Positions 1 to 9,193 of a stretch of DNA of 64,000 nt are shown piece after piece. A program made the position numbers and the translations under genes. Position 1 is the stretch's first letter. Each line of letters begins with the position of its first letter. Under the pieces are notes generated by a model, which ran no database searches, was not told where the DNA came from, and was given only the letters and a program-made list of their open reading frames with translations. The stretch is from contig CACOPQ010000003.1 of NCBI GenBank assembly GCA_902629125.1, positions 87,789 through 151,788 on the forward strand. Direction: 5' to 3'. The DNA comes from an uncultured Alphaproteobacteria bacterium (GTDB lineage: Bacteria > Pseudomonadota > Alphaproteobacteria > Thalassobaculales > Thalassobaculaceae).

Positions 1-575
1 TCAGTTGTGGTAACGCCAGGGCAGATGGAATTCACGTTTATATCATACCTTGCAAGTTGCTGGGCAGCAGTACGGGTTAGACTAATTACAGCTCCTTTAC
101 TCGCTGAATAAGCGGCATTTGATGTACCCGAAAAACCCTTCCCGGCAATGGATGCTATGTTGATTATTCGACCTCCTAGACCTTGCTCAATCATTTGTCG
201 AGCGGCGCCCTGTAGGCAAAAGAAGACCCCTTTTGCGTTGACCCTATGAATTCTATCCCAATCCTCTTCGGTGAGATCCATGATATATGCTGCTCGAGTG
301 ATGCCGGCGTTGTTGACAATTATATCTAGCGATCCGCAAACCGACAGGGTTTCTTTTATCATGGCTTCAATATCAGAGATTGAACCCACATCTGCACCTA
401 CTGCATGCGCAGTTCCCCCTTGGTGCTTTATCGCATCAGCAGTTCGTTGCGCGTCATCCATTTTGATATCGGCACAGCTTACTTTTCGACCGGACTTTGC
501 CAAAGCCATTGCTGTAGCCCGGCCAATTCCGTTTCCAGCGCCCGTAATAAGAGCTGTTTGTATGTAATCAGACAT
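1..575 (-). CDS. Short-chain dehydrogenase/reductase, C-terminus cut by window start
   Basis: This is a partial NAD(P)-dependent oxidoreductase of the classical SDR family. About 191 residues are visible and roughly 60 are missing beyond base 1. The Rossmann glycine motif TGAGNGIG is at residues 11-18, an NNAG motif follows, the catalytic serine lies in NIASIAG, and the YSASK motif gives Tyr156 and Lys160. The ATG at 573-575 follows an AGGAG ribosome site at good spacing. The frame stays open to the window edge, so nothing suggests a broken gene. It is divergent from the next SDR across a 187-base spacer. Substrate is unknown; the sequence resembles the FabG/2,3-butanediol-dehydrogenase-like broad group. 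Confidence 0.85.
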   Translation of the reverse strand, partial: MSDYIQTALITGAGNGIGRATAMALAKSGRKVSCADIKMDDAQRTADAIKHQGGTAHAVGADVGSISDIEAMIKETLSVCGSLDIIVNNAGITRAAYIMDLTEEDWDRIHRVNAKGVFFCLQGAARQMIEQGLGGRIINIASIAGKGFSGTSNAAYSASKGAVISLTRTAAQQLARYDINVNSICPGVTTT

Positions 576-762
576 CTCTGGTAACTCCTAATACCTTTTA
601 TGCACACAAATTTCCATAAGTGAGCACCCAATATAGTTATGCTTATGAAACGAGTTCATGGTTGCATTGAAACATCATTAAATAAAGCTGATTGGCATGG
701 AATCATATCTAGGATCCTTGCCCGTTGCTCTATAAATTATCATTCTAAAAATAAAAGAACCG

Positions 763-1476
763 ATGGAGATCACTTTGAATAAAGGAACTTGCGTCATTAC
801 AGGTGTTGGTTGGGGAACTGGAAATGCACTAGCACGTAAATTCGCCAACTCGGGCTACTCGGTGGCGATGTTAGCTCGTCGGGGTGACCGACTTGAACAA
901 TTCGAGAGCGAAATTGAAAATGCACATGCTTATCCTTGCGATGTAACAGACACGACAGCCTTAAAAGAAACTTTGAAAAAAATTGCTAAAGATTTAGGCC
1001 ATCCGTCTGTTGTTATTCATAATGCCGTGTCTGGGGCCTGGGGAACATTTATGGAAATCGACCCCAGCGATCTTGAAAAAACCTTTCAGGTCAACACAAT
1101 GGCCCTTTTACATTTAGCGCAATTAACTCTGCCTAAAATGATGGAGGTAGGCTATGGTTCATTGATTTGTACTGGTAATACGGCCGCCCACCGGGGGCGA
1201 GCCGGCTATGCGGCTTTCGCTCCAACGAAAGCAGGTCAACGAATACTGGCCCAATCAATTGCTCAGGAGGCTGGTCCTAGAGGAGTGCATGTCGCGTATA
1301 TCACTATAGATGCGGTCATAGATTTGAGATGGACGCGCAAGAGATATCCCGACAAACCAGATGATTTTTTTATAAAACCAGACGAAATAGCCGATGAAGT
1401 CTTCCATGTTGCAAATCAGTCGAGGGGTGCCTGGAGTTTCGACGTTGAGATACGACCGCACGCCGAAAACTGGTAG
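763..1476 (+). CDS. Atypical SDR with Phe in place of the catalytic Tyr
   Basis: This 237-residue SDR-fold protein has the nucleotide-binding motif TGVGWGTG at residues 13-20 and an NAV where most SDRs have NAG. At the active site the usual Y-x-x-x-K reads F-A-P-T-K: Phe152 sits where the catalytic Tyr should be and Lys156 is kept, and the Ser position is in a CTGNT segment. A group of proteobacterial SDRs is recalled to share this Phe and a similar tail ending in a tryptophan-rich RPxxExW segment, so this looks like a subfamily trait rather than damage. The start could be the ATG given or a TTG four codons later with a better placed GGAG. It is followed after 18 bases by a hydratase-like gene, so the two are probably co-transcribed. 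Whether it is a working oxidoreductase is open. Confidence 0.8.
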   Translation: MEITLNKGTCVITGVGWGTGNALARKFANSGYSVAMLARRGDRLEQFESEIENAHAYPCDVTDTTALKETLKKIAKDLGHPSVVIHNAVSGAWGTFMEIDPSDLEKTFQVNTMALLHLAQLTLPKMMEVGYGSLICTGNTAAHRGRAGYAAFAPTKAGQRILAQSIAQEAGPRGVHVAYITIDAVIDLRWTRKRYPDKPDDFFIKPDEIADEVFHVANQSRGAWSFDVEIRPHAENW

Positions 1477-1494
1477 CGTTTAGAGGGGATTACG

Positions 1495-2283
1495 GTGATA
1501 AGCAACAGCAAAAAAAAGCAAGCCTCAAGTCTCATCTGGGAAGCATGGCAAAACGGTCATTCATTGAAGGATTTTCCAGAAGAATTAGAACCATCCAATC
1601 GCTTAGAGGCCTATCAAATTCAAATGGAATATGCAGGCTTTAGTTCGAAACCAATATTCGGATGGAAGATCGCTGCGACAAGCGAAGCCGGCCAAAAACA
1701 TATTGGGGTCAGTGTGCCTATCGCGGGGCTTTTGCTGCGTGAAAATATCTACACTTCGGGGTCTAAACTCATATTTGAAAACAACAGGATGGCAGTCGCT
1801 GAGCCCGAGTTCGCGTTTAGTATGGGCAAACGTTTGGAGCCAAAACAAGGCCTTTACACCGAAAATGAGGTATTAGAAGCAATTGATAAGCTTTATCTAG
1901 CTATTGAATTACCAAATTCTCGATTTGAGCATTTTGAAAGAGTAGGAGAGTATAAACTTATTGTTGATAATGCTTGCGCGCATCATTTTATAATCGGAAA
2001 TGAAGTGGAATATAATTGGAGAGATACTGACTTGGCCAAGCAAAAAGTCGCAATATCAACGAGCCGCAGTACAAAAAATTTTGGTTCTGGGGCCAATGTC
2101 TTACGCCATCCAATAACCGCGTTGACATGGTTAATTAACGAACTTTCTCAAAACGATATAACAATAAATAATAAAGCAGTGGTGACAACAGGTAGTTGCA
2201 CAACGCCCATTCCAATAAAACAAGGTGATAATGTGGTTGCCGATTTTGGAATATTTGGTTCCGTTAGCGTGGTGATAGAATAA
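1495..2283 (+). CDS. 2-keto-4-pentenoate hydratase-like protein (MhpD family)
   Basis: The 262-residue protein resembles the MhpD/2-hydroxypenta-2,4-dienoate hydratase branch of the fumarylacetoacetate hydrolase fold. Family members add water to 2-keto-4-pentenoate or decarboxylate related 2-oxo acids late in meta-cleavage pathways. The expected acidic metal ligands are visible as the ExE pair Glu103 and Glu105 and Glu138 in AIELPNSRF. The length matches the family (about 260). The start is GTG, preceded by GAGGGGAT. It follows the atypical SDR closely, so the two may share a pathway. No ring-cleavage dioxygenase of the extradiol type is in the window, so the natural substrate is uncertain. 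Confidence 0.8.
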   Translation: MISNSKKKQASSLIWEAWQNGHSLKDFPEELEPSNRLEAYQIQMEYAGFSSKPIFGWKIAATSEAGQKHIGVSVPIAGLLLRENIYTSGSKLIFENNRMAVAEPEFAFSMGKRLEPKQGLYTENEVLEAIDKLYLAIELPNSRFEHFERVGEYKLIVDNACAHHFIIGNEVEYNWRDTDLAKQKVAISTSRSTKNFGSGANVLRHPITALTWLINELSQNDITINNKAVVTTGSCTTPIPIKQGDNVVADFGIFGSVSVVIE

Positions 2284-2304
2284 TGCCTGTTGTAGTAAAA
2301 GTGT

Positions 2305-2937
2305 TCAACGGATTTTTAAACGTCCTTTAGGTTTCACCGAGGAAACAGAGCTTATTGTTTTGTTAATTGACTCATCAAGCTCATCCCCCCGTGATTCCGT
2401 CATTAGATTTATCGGGGATGAGTGAAGTTGACCCTGATCGTTTACATATGGTTCCGAAGTTTTTATCCGCTCGATCGTCTTTTGGAAGGGATTGGTGGTA
2501 CTTGATGATTTTGAATGTACCTTATCTTCATGCGTATCTTCCATATTATACAAATTTCGATAAAACTCGATCTCTTTTGCAGCGGAAGTTATAGGGTCTC
2601 CAATAACTGAAAAAGAGCTGAGGGCCTCATGTCCTGTAACCGAACGCTTGATATCGCTAATTGCGCTCTCCTCATAGTCGGTTCTGGAACTGTTTTTGGA
2701 AATAATTTGTTCAAATTTCTTTAATAGAAATTGTTCACGTTCATTCAATCCGTTTTGCTGTTGTTTTTCGAGTATGCTTGTCAGTTTTTCAGATTGGCTA
2801 ATAAATTTTTGGTTGTACTCTTTCAAGATCGCAATCAATTCTTCTTTTTGTAAAAGTCTATCTTCTAAAATCTTGATTTTATCAAGCAACTTCTCTTTTG
2901 ATAGTTCGGCTTCATTTTCTTTTTCGGGGTCGGGCAT
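2305..2937 (-). CDS. Hypothetical coiled-coil protein
   Basis: I do not recognise this 210-residue protein. It is soluble by appearance, with no signal peptide or membrane segment. The first 90 residues or so are rich in Glu, Lys, Leu and Gln with heptad-like spacing, suggesting a parallel coiled coil. The rest is Ser/Thr/Asn-rich and looks disordered, ending in a basic tail (KPKGRLKIR). It converges with the hydratase gene with a 21-base gap and is separated from the SDR upstream by a short spacer. No clear ribosome site precedes the ATG. Antisense open frames cross it, but the biased composition with charged heptads argues that this strand is the coding one. Function unknown. Confidence 0.55.
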   Translation of the reverse strand: MPDPEKENEAELSKEKLLDKIKILEDRLLQKEELIAILKEYNQKFISQSEKLTSILEKQQQNGLNEREQFLLKKFEQIISKNSSRTDYEESAISDIKRSVTGHEALSSFSVIGDPITSAAKEIEFYRNLYNMEDTHEDKVHSKSSSTTNPFQKTIERIKTSEPYVNDQGQLHSSPINLMTESRGDELDESINKTISSVSSVKPKGRLKIR

Positions 2938-3032
2938 AGTATGTTCATCCAGAAGAGAGGTTGTTAATTTCTTAGACTACCATATAAAGAAATACGATAA
3001 TACTCTGTATGGTTTTGGGTAGTTTCCTAAAT

Positions 3033-3821
3033 TTAATTGCTAGAGTTATTAAATGAAGTTGGCGGTATGAAAGCGGCCTGTGTACCACCGTCGACGGGTA
3101 TTGTTGTTCCTGTTACGTAGGATCCTTCTTTTGACAAAAGAAATTCAATTACATTTGCTATATCTGATGGCTCGGCGATTCTACCAAGGGGAGAAGGGCC
3201 AGACGGCCTCCAATTTCCTTGGCTCTGGGGAGTGTTCTTTTTGTTAACCATAGGTGTGTTTACAGTCCCTGGCGCTATGGCATTTACCGTAATTCCATAC
3301 TTTGCGCATTCAACAGCGAGTACCCTAGTGAGCTGACTAACGGCCGCCTTTGAAGCCGAGTATGCTCCACTATCTATCTTAGGTCGCAATGCTGAAACTG
3401 ACGATAGTAAAATAATTCTAGAAAGTTCGCCGCGACTGGCAGCATTTTTCAAAAGGGGGAGAGCTTCTCTTGCAGATAACCACAAACCTCTAACGTTAAT
3501 ATCGAATACTAAATCAAAATCTTCTGTAGACATATCCTCCAATGTCCCCAGTTTCAAAACGCCTGCGCAGGCAATTAGAGAATTAATTTTTTGTCGATCT
3601 TCCTGTATTTCGACAATAATGTTTTTGAGGACTTCCTCACTTCTTAAGTCGCATGGTTTTGCAATAAAGTTAGAATTATTTATCTCTTTTGAAGACCGCT
3701 CCAAACCACTTTCATCATTGTCAAGACCATAGACTTCCCAACCTTTTTTTAGGAGACGTTTGACTGTTTTCAGTCCTATTCCTGATGCTGCGCCCGTGAT
3801 TAAACCGATATTTCTACTCAT
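3033..3821 (-). CDS. Short-chain dehydrogenase/reductase
   Basis: This 262-residue classical SDR has a TGAASGIG motif at residues 9-16, an ACAG in place of NNAG, catalytic Ser near residue 141-143, Tyr154 and Lys158 in YSASK, and a C-terminal PVDGGTQ typical of the family. An acidic residue in LDNDE after the second strand suggests NAD rather than NADP preference. The start has a GGGGATAT ribosome site. It lies 20 bases after uvrB on the same strand, so it may be read through from uvrB, but nothing links it to DNA repair. Substrate unknown. Confidence 0.85.
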   Translation of the reverse strand: MSRNIGLITGAASGIGLKTVKRLLKKGWEVYGLDNDESGLERSSKEINNSNFIAKPCDLRSEEVLKNIIVEIQEDRQKINSLIACAGVLKLGTLEDMSTEDFDLVFDINVRGLWLSAREALPLLKNAASRGELSRIILLSSVSALRPKIDSGAYSASKAAVSQLTRVLAVECAKYGITVNAIAPGTVNTPMVNKKNTPQSQGNWRPSGPSPLGRIAEPSDIANVIEFLLSKEGSYVTGTTIPVDGGTQAAFIPPTSFNNSSN

Positions 3822-3841
3822 TCTAATATCCCCGTTGATTA

Positions 3842-6088
3842 TTACCTTCGTGCGCGCTGTTTTTGCCTTGGTTGCTTTGGGTTTGGAGAAATATTTTTAG
3901 CCTTAGAAGACCTGGCCGATGATAATCTTATTACTCCGCCTCTCGGTAGGGGCTTGCCGTCTATAGTCATGCCTAGTTCTGCAGCCTCTAGGCGTTTGAT
4001 TTCATCTCTTAACCGGGCAGCCTCCTCAAACTCCAAGTTTGCTGCCGCTTCTTTCATTTGGACTTCAAATTCCTTTATGATTGTTTTTAAATCTTTATCT
4101 ACCAGTTCGCTGCTACTCTCGCCGGCATCAATTGTTATTCGGTCGCTTCGTTCGTAGACACTTTCAAGAATATCACCAATATTCTTTTTTACCGACTCGG
4201 GTGTAATACCGTGTTTTAGGTTATACTCACTTTGTCTTTTGCGGCGACGGTCGGTCTCATTTATCGCATATTCGAGACTTCCGGTAAGATTGTCTGCATA
4301 AAGTATTACCCGTCCATCGACATTCCGAGCGGCCCTACCTATAGTTTGTACTAGTGAGGTACGTGATCTTAAGTAGCCTTCCTTATCTGCATCTAGTATT
4401 GCAACTAGTGAGCACTCCGGAATATCTAATCCTTCCCGAAGTAAATTTATTCCTATCAGTACGTCGAAGACACCCAACCTTAAGTCACGTATAATTTCGA
4501 TTCGCTCGAGCGTATCAATATCTGAGTGAATGTACCGGACCTTAACTTGTGCCTCTAGCATATATTCGGTTAAGTCTTCGGCCATTCGTTTTGTAAGCGT
4601 TGTTATAAGGACACGTTGTCCAAGTTCCGCACAATTCTTACACTCGGCAATAACATCGTCTACCTGGCTTTTTGTTGGCCGAATTAAACAAACAGGATCT
4701 ATTAAGCCTGTTGGCCTTACAAGTTGCTCGGTAAATACACCGGCTGTTTTGTCTAACTCCCAGGGACCTGGAGTTGCAGAAACAAAAATTGTTTGGGGTC
4801 GCATCATGTCCCACTCTTCAAATTTTAATGGGCGGTTATCTAAGCAGGAGGGAAGTCGGAAGCCGTATTGTGATAGGGTTGATTTTCTGGCAAAGTCTCC
4901 TTTATACATTGCTCCTATTTGAGGCACGGTCACGTGGCTTTCGTCCACCATCAAAAGAGCGTTTTCAGGTAAGTATTCGAAAAGTGTGGGCGGTGGCTGT
5001 CCGGCCTCTCTTCCGGAGAGGTACCGTGAGTAATTTTCAATTCCGGCACAAGAACCTGTGGCGGCTATCATTTCTAAATCGAATGTAGTCCGCTGTTCCA
5101 AGCGTTGTGCTTCCAGTAACAGGCTATTTTCGTGCAGCTCTGCAAGACGGGCTTTTAATTCTATTTTTATTTCATTGATTGCTTGGTTAAGTGTAGGTTT
5201 TGGTGTCACGTAGTGGGAGTTAGCAAAGACCCTGACTTGTTCTAATTCCGATGTTTTTTCGCCGGTCAAGGGATCAAACTCCTGAATACTTTCCAGCTCT
5301 TCTCCAAAAAAGGAGAGCCGCCAGGCTCTATCCTCTAGGTGAGCAGGGAAAATCTCTAAGGTGTCACCCCTTACTCTAAAACAACCACGCTGAAAATTTG
5401 TATCGTTTCTGCGGTATTGCAATTCTACAAGCCGCTTTCGCAGGTTTTGAGGTTCTAGGGAGGCCCCAACCTTCAGTATAACAGTCATATTTCCATACGT
5501 CTCAACTGCTCCGATTCCATAAATACTGGAAACCGAAGCTACAATTATTACGTCTTCACGTTCCAACAGGGCTCGTGTTGCAGAGTGCCTCATTCGATCT
5601 ATCTGTTCATTGATAGAAGCTTCCTTTTCAACATATGTATCGGTGCGAGGAACATAGGCTTCTGGTAAATAATAATCATAATAGGAAACAAAATACTCTA
5701 CAGCATTGTCTGGGAAAAAAGCTTTCATCTCACCGAAGAGTTGAGCGGCTAGCGTTTTATTCGGAGCTAAAATTAAAGTGGGTCGTTGCACATTTTGTAT
5801 AACGTGGGCCATGCTAAATGTTTTTCCAGAGCCAGTTACACCTAAAAGAACTTGATCCCATGCCGAATTTTTTAATCCATCTGTTAATTCAAAAATAGCT
5901 GACGGCTGATCTCCGGATGGCTTAAATTCTGATACGATTTTGAATTCACGGCCAGCGTCTTGCTTGGCGACAGATGATTTAAGGTCCGGAGTTGCAGCGC
6001 CGACTAATTGTTGTGAAAACTTATCGTGACGGCGCGCCTGGTTCTCTGCGGAACTGTCTGGCCGATTAATATCTTGGTGTTTGTTCAT
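3842..6088 (-). CDS. uvrB: UvrABC excision nuclease subunit B
   Basis: UvrB is the damage-verifying helicase-like subunit of nucleotide excision repair; it is loaded by UvrA and recruits UvrC. The 748-residue protein has an N-terminal extension of about 50 residues before the core, Walker A GVTGSGKT at residues 83-90, the damage-clamping beta-hairpin with [12 protein letters not shown], a DESH Walker B region, helicase motif VI with QTIGRAARN, and the C-terminal UVR domain that binds UvrC. The ATG at 6086-6088 is preferred over the TTG one codon upstream. It is divergent from the radical SAM gene. I saw no LexA-like GTTC-N7-GTTC box in the spacer. uvrC is 3.6 kb away on the other strand. Confidence 0.97.
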   Translation of the reverse strand: MNKHQDINRPDSSAENQARRHDKFSQQLVGAATPDLKSSVAKQDAGREFKIVSEFKPSGDQPSAIFELTDGLKNSAWDQVLLGVTGSGKTFSMAHVIQNVQRPTLILAPNKTLAAQLFGEMKAFFPDNAVEYFVSYYDYYLPEAYVPRTDTYVEKEASINEQIDRMRHSATRALLEREDVIIVASVSSIYGIGAVETYGNMTVILKVGASLEPQNLRKRLVELQYRRNDTNFQRGCFRVRGDTLEIFPAHLEDRAWRLSFFGEELESIQEFDPLTGEKTSELEQVRVFANSHYVTPKPTLNQAINEIKIELKARLAELHENSLLLEAQRLEQRTTFDLEMIAATGSCAGIENYSRYLSGREAGQPPPTLFEYLPENALLMVDESHVTVPQIGAMYKGDFARKSTLSQYGFRLPSCLDNRPLKFEEWDMMRPQTIFVSATPGPWELDKTAGVFTEQLVRPTGLIDPVCLIRPTKSQVDDVIAECKNCAELGQRVLITTLTKRMAEDLTEYMLEAQVKVRYIHSDIDTLERIEIIRDLRLGVFDVLIGINLLREGLDIPECSLVAILDADKEGYLRSRTSLVQTIGRAARNVDGRVILYADNLTGSLEYAINETDRRRKRQSEYNLKHGITPESVKKNIGDILESVYERSDRITIDAGESSSELVDKDLKTIIKEFEVQMKEAAANLEFEEAARLRDEIKRLEAAELGMTIDGKPLPRGGVIRLSSARSSKAKNISPNPKQPRQKQRARR

Positions 6089-6236
6089 CAATTGCCTGTA
6101 AATATTTTTTTGGTAAACTAAAAAATGTAATCGCTCGCGATCAAGTAGACCAACGTTAACATTATAATTTAAGACGTGGAAGTAGCGGCAACTTTTACAA
6201 GGGCTTTAGTTAAAAATAGACATTTTAAGGATTATC

Positions 6237-7166
6237 ATGACAAATACGTTGGTAAAATTTTCCAACCCGCTAATAACAAAAGATGGAGATCAGCGGGCTT
6301 TCGTTGATTTTAATGGTTTTAAAACACTTTGGTTCAATACAGGCACACTTTGCAATATAGCTTGTTCGAATTGTTATATAGAATCGTCGCCAAGAAATGA
6401 TCGACTGGTTTATCTCTCTTTTGCTGATGTCGTTGAGTTTCTGAATGAATTGGAGAATATTTCAGGAAAAACTTGTGAGATCGGCTTCACTGGTGGCGAG
6501 CCGTTTTTAAACCCCGACTTTTTGAAAATGCTGGAGGAATGCCTCAGGCGAAACCTTTCAATTATGGTTTTAACGAACGCTATGAGGCCGCTGCAAAATA
6601 AAATCAAGGGGCTTTTGCAGTTGAAAGAATCTTTTGGCGCTGAAAAAATAGTGTTTCGGGTCTCTATAGATCATTACGACAAAGACGTGCATGAAGTTGA
6701 GCGAGGCGTCGGGACTTGGGATCCGATGATAAAAGGTTTGACGTGGTTGAGGGATAATAAATATACAATAAACGTCGCGGGTCGTAGCTTGTCACAGGAA
6801 AGTGATCACGAGTGCCGCGAGGGTTATAAAAACTTGTTTGAAGATCTTGGTCTGCAAGTGGACGCTCATAATCCTAGTGAATTAGTTATCTTTCCCGAAA
6901 TGGATATCACAGTGGATGTGCCAGAAATAACTACGAGTTGCTGGGAGATTCTCTCTGTTAGACCTGAAACACAAATGTGTGCGTCCTCGCGAATGGTAAT
7001 CAAACGAAAAGGACAAGAAAGACCCACCGTTGTCTCGTGTACTTTATTACCTTACGAGGAAGAGTTCGAATTAGGAAAGACTCTTTCTGAAGCTAGCAAA
7101 AAAATATATTTAAACCATCAACACTGTTCGAAATTTTGTGTTCTAGGCGGTGCATCTTGCAGTTAA
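6237..7166 (+). CDS. Radical SAM protein with extra C-terminal cysteines
   Basis: The 309-residue protein binds a [4Fe-4S] cluster through CxxxCxxC at Cys39, Cys43 and Cys46 and should cleave S-adenosylmethionine; TGGEP, the SAM-contacting motif, lies about 40 residues later. After the partial TIM barrel, several cysteines remain, including a tight group at Cys297, Cys301 and Cys308 near the very end, which could hold an auxiliary cluster as in SPASM-like proteins. The ATG has an AAGGA ribosome site. It is a single gene, divergent from uvrB and convergent with the metallophosphoesterase, so context gives no substrate. It is not a close match to MoaA, NifB, BioB or HemN by length and motif. 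Specific reaction unknown. Confidence 0.85.
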   Translation: MTNTLVKFSNPLITKDGDQRAFVDFNGFKTLWFNTGTLCNIACSNCYIESSPRNDRLVYLSFADVVEFLNELENISGKTCEIGFTGGEPFLNPDFLKMLEECLRRNLSIMVLTNAMRPLQNKIKGLLQLKESFGAEKIVFRVSIDHYDKDVHEVERGVGTWDPMIKGLTWLRDNKYTINVAGRSLSQESDHECREGYKNLFEDLGLQVDAHNPSELVIFPEMDITVDVPEITTSCWEILSVRPETQMCASSRMVIKRKGQERPTVVSCTLLPYEEEFELGKTLSEASKKIYLNHQHCSKFCVLGGASCS

Positions 7167-7181
7167 AATCTTACTGCTCTT

Positions 7182-8006
7182 TTACCTTGAAGCCATTCTT
7201 GGTGTAGGCCATTTATCGCCATATTTTCTCAAGGGTAATTTCCATTCCAGGTTCTGATAACCGTTAATCTTAATTGTTAGATCTTCTGAGATGCAGATCT
7301 CTGCCCACGAGCCGCAAGCTGTGCCCCCAGAAAAGAAACTCTCTACTATTGAAGGAAGAGTAATATGATGTATTCCATTTAATGTGTTTAACCTCGGCCA
7401 GTGTAAATGGCCACCGAAAGTAATCTGAATGCCAGGGTGATTTGCGAGAATGGCCAAGACTCGCTCTTTATAAGGAAGGACAGCTGCCCAGGGATTGTTT
7501 TCGAACCAATAATTTCCGTCTAAATTTCCAGTAATTTGCGGAACGTGGCAAAAAAGAGCGGTTGGCCCCGAGTGCTTTTCAAGCGTAGTTTCTAACCAAT
7601 CAACTGCTTTAGCATCTTGGGGAAATCCGGATTTTGTAGAATATTGTGTGTCGGGCGACCAAAAAATAAAATGCCAATCCCTCAAAATAAAGCTTCTACT
7701 TTCTACAGGGGCATTTAAGAGGGTTTCGTTATCGTTCCTACTCAGGAATGCAACGTCGTGGTTTCCTAGAACATGCTCTCTTTGAATGGAAATTTGCTTA
7801 AACTTATTTGCTACCTCTTGCATCAGTCGATAATCAGTTTTCTGATCGACATCGTTAATTCTATCGCCCAAATCGACTATGAAGTTAGGCTTAGTTTGAC
7901 TTGCATGCTGCACAAAACGGTCTAATAATAATAACGCTGAGCTACTCTTTTTTGTTTCAAACGCTTGGCCGTGATGAATATCTGTGATCGCCAGGATTCT
8001 TATCAT
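7182..8006 (-). CDS. Calcineurin-like metallophosphoesterase
   Basis: This 274-residue hydrolase carries the full metal-binding set: DIHHG (Asp9, His11), GDRIND (Asp48), GNHD, a CHVPQ histidine and GHLHWP. The family splits phosphomono- or phosphodiesters with a two-metal centre; the layout resembles the CpdA/Icc-like group. The start chosen is the ATG at 8004-8006, which begins MIRILAITD and has GGAGC upstream. The frame is open for another 56 codons, but that extension would run into folB and has no family-like sequence. It lies 41 bases after folB on the same strand, so it may be the last gene of the SDR-folB operon. Substrate unknown. Confidence 0.85.
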   Translation of the reverse strand: MIRILAITDIHHGQAFETKKSSSALLLLDRFVQHASQTKPNFIVDLGDRINDVDQKTDYRLMQEVANKFKQISIQREHVLGNHDVAFLSRNDNETLLNAPVESRSFILRDWHFIFWSPDTQYSTKSGFPQDAKAVDWLETTLEKHSGPTALFCHVPQITGNLDGNYWFENNPWAAVLPYKERVLAILANHPGIQITFGGHLHWPRLNTLNGIHHITLPSIVESFFSGGTACGSWAEICISEDLTIKINGYQNLEWKLPLRKYGDKWPTPRMASR

Positions 8007-8047
8007 ACTAATATAAGCTCCAAAAAAAATATTATATATACAAAATA

Positions 8048-8410
8048 TTAAGCGGTATAAGTCATCTGAACTCCAACACCGGCACAGTCGGGATATACAT
8101 CGATTTTTTTTGTAGTAACCGTGGCTCCTACAACACTTTTTTCTATAGTGATCTTTTCGAGGATCAGTCGGCAAAGTGTTTCTTGCAGATTGAACCTTCT
8201 GCTACCTACCAGCTCTTTAATCTCTGACCTTATGAGGTCATAGTCAAAAGTTGCTCCTATTTCATCGGCATCATCAATTTGAGCCGGGTCTAATGAAACG
8301 CTCACTGAAATCTGGAGACGTTGTGGTTGGTTGATTTCAAAATCATGAATACCAATGTCCACCAATACCTCTAAATTTTCGAGGAAAAGTTTTGTAACAA
8401 TATCTGCCAT
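8048..8410 (-). CDS. folB: Dihydroneopterin aldolase
   Basis: FolB converts 7,8-dihydroneopterin to 6-hydroxymethyl-dihydropterin in folate synthesis. The 120-residue product starts MADIVTKLFLENLEV and shows the usual pattern of a short first strand, a GIHDFE segment with the conserved glutamate, and a DYDLI/ETLCRLI region. A TTG seven codons upstream would give 127 residues; the ATG start gives the usual family length and alignment. It lies 24 bases after the pteridine-reductase-like SDR, and both genes act on pterins, which strengthens both calls. Confidence 0.9.
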   Translation of the reverse strand: MADIVTKLFLENLEVLVDIGIHDFEINQPQRLQISVSVSLDPAQIDDADEIGATFDYDLIRSEIKELVGSRRFNLQETLCRLILEKITIEKSVVGATVTTKKIDVYPDCAGVGVQMTYTA

Positions 8411-8434
8411 GAGACTAAAATCCGATATCAATGA

Positions 8435-9193
8435 TCATAAAAAGGCTACATCCCTATCAAGTTTTTGCAACCTTTGCCCGCCGTCAATCGTGATTATATG
8501 ACCATTTAGAGATGTCGTATTAACAATAAAAAAAACTGCCTTTACAATGTCCTCGACTGAAGAAACTTTACCAATAGGGCTCATTTTTTGCCCTTTTTGA
8601 AAAATGATCTCTCCGTGTCCTCCGCTTTCGAGCGTTATTCCTGGCGCTATACCATTTACACGGACACGGGGAGCCATTGCCATAGCAAATGTTTCTGTTG
8701 CACATTGTAATGCGGCTTTACTGATTGTGTACGAAAGATAATCTGGATTGAGGGAAAAGATTTTATTATCGAGAATATTAATAATGCAACCTTGCTGCCC
8801 TTTTTTGATTAATTCGAAGAAAGCCTTACTTAGAAGTGCTGGTCCACGAACATTGGCAAAAAAATGTTGATCCATCGATACACTATTAATATTCGACATA
8901 TTATCGTATTCAAATCTGGCGGCATTATTTATTAATAACTCGACTGGCGGTGCCGTCCTATCAATTTGATTGATTACTTCTTCACCGCAATCTGGATGGC
9001 TTAAATCCATATTTATCAATTGGCCACTGCCGCCGTTGCTTTTGATTTCATGGAGAACCTCTTTTGCTTCCTTGCTTGAGGAATTGTAATGCAGATAGAC
9101 AAACCATCCCTGCTTACCGAGGGCCTTTGCAATCCCCGCTCCAATGCGTTTCGCTGCTCCGGTTACGATTGCTGATTTATTTATGGGCTTCAC
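8435..9193 (-). CDS. Pteridine-reductase-like SDR (FolM-type dihydrofolate/dihydromonapterin reductase)
   Basis: The 252-residue SDR has TGAAKRIG at residues 11-18, the sequence typical of pteridine reductases, where the basic residue suits NADPH. The active site reads Asp142, Tyr155, Lys159: an Asp replaces the usual SDR serine and lies 13 residues before the Tyr, the arrangement known from PTR1. The C-terminal IDGGQRL also fits. Known PTR1 and FolM proteins reduce dihydropterins and can supply dihydrofolate reductase activity. Position directly before folB supports a pterin substrate. The start is GTG at 9191-9193. Which pterin is reduced is inference. Confidence 0.85.
   Translation of the reverse strand: MKPINKSAIVTGAAKRIGAGIAKALGKQGWFVYLHYNSSSKEAKEVLHEIKSNGGSGQLINMDLSHPDCGEEVINQIDRTAPPVELLINNAARFEYDNMSNINSVSMDQHFFANVRGPALLSKAFFELIKKGQQGCIINILDNKIFSLNPDYLSYTISKAALQCATETFAMAMAPRVRVNGIAPGITLESGGHGEIIFQKGQKMSPIGKVSSVEDIVKAVFFIVNTTSLNGHIITIDGGQRLQKLDRDVAFL

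Noticed and set aside
6092..6236. SOS (LexA) box before uvrB
   Set aside because: No GTTC-N7-GTTC or GAAC-N7-GAAC pattern was found in the spacer.
8007..8174. 56-codon N-terminal extension of the metallophosphoesterase
   Set aside because: It would overlap folB, is Cys/Arg-rich and unlike the family, while the ATG at 8004-8006 has a ribosome site.
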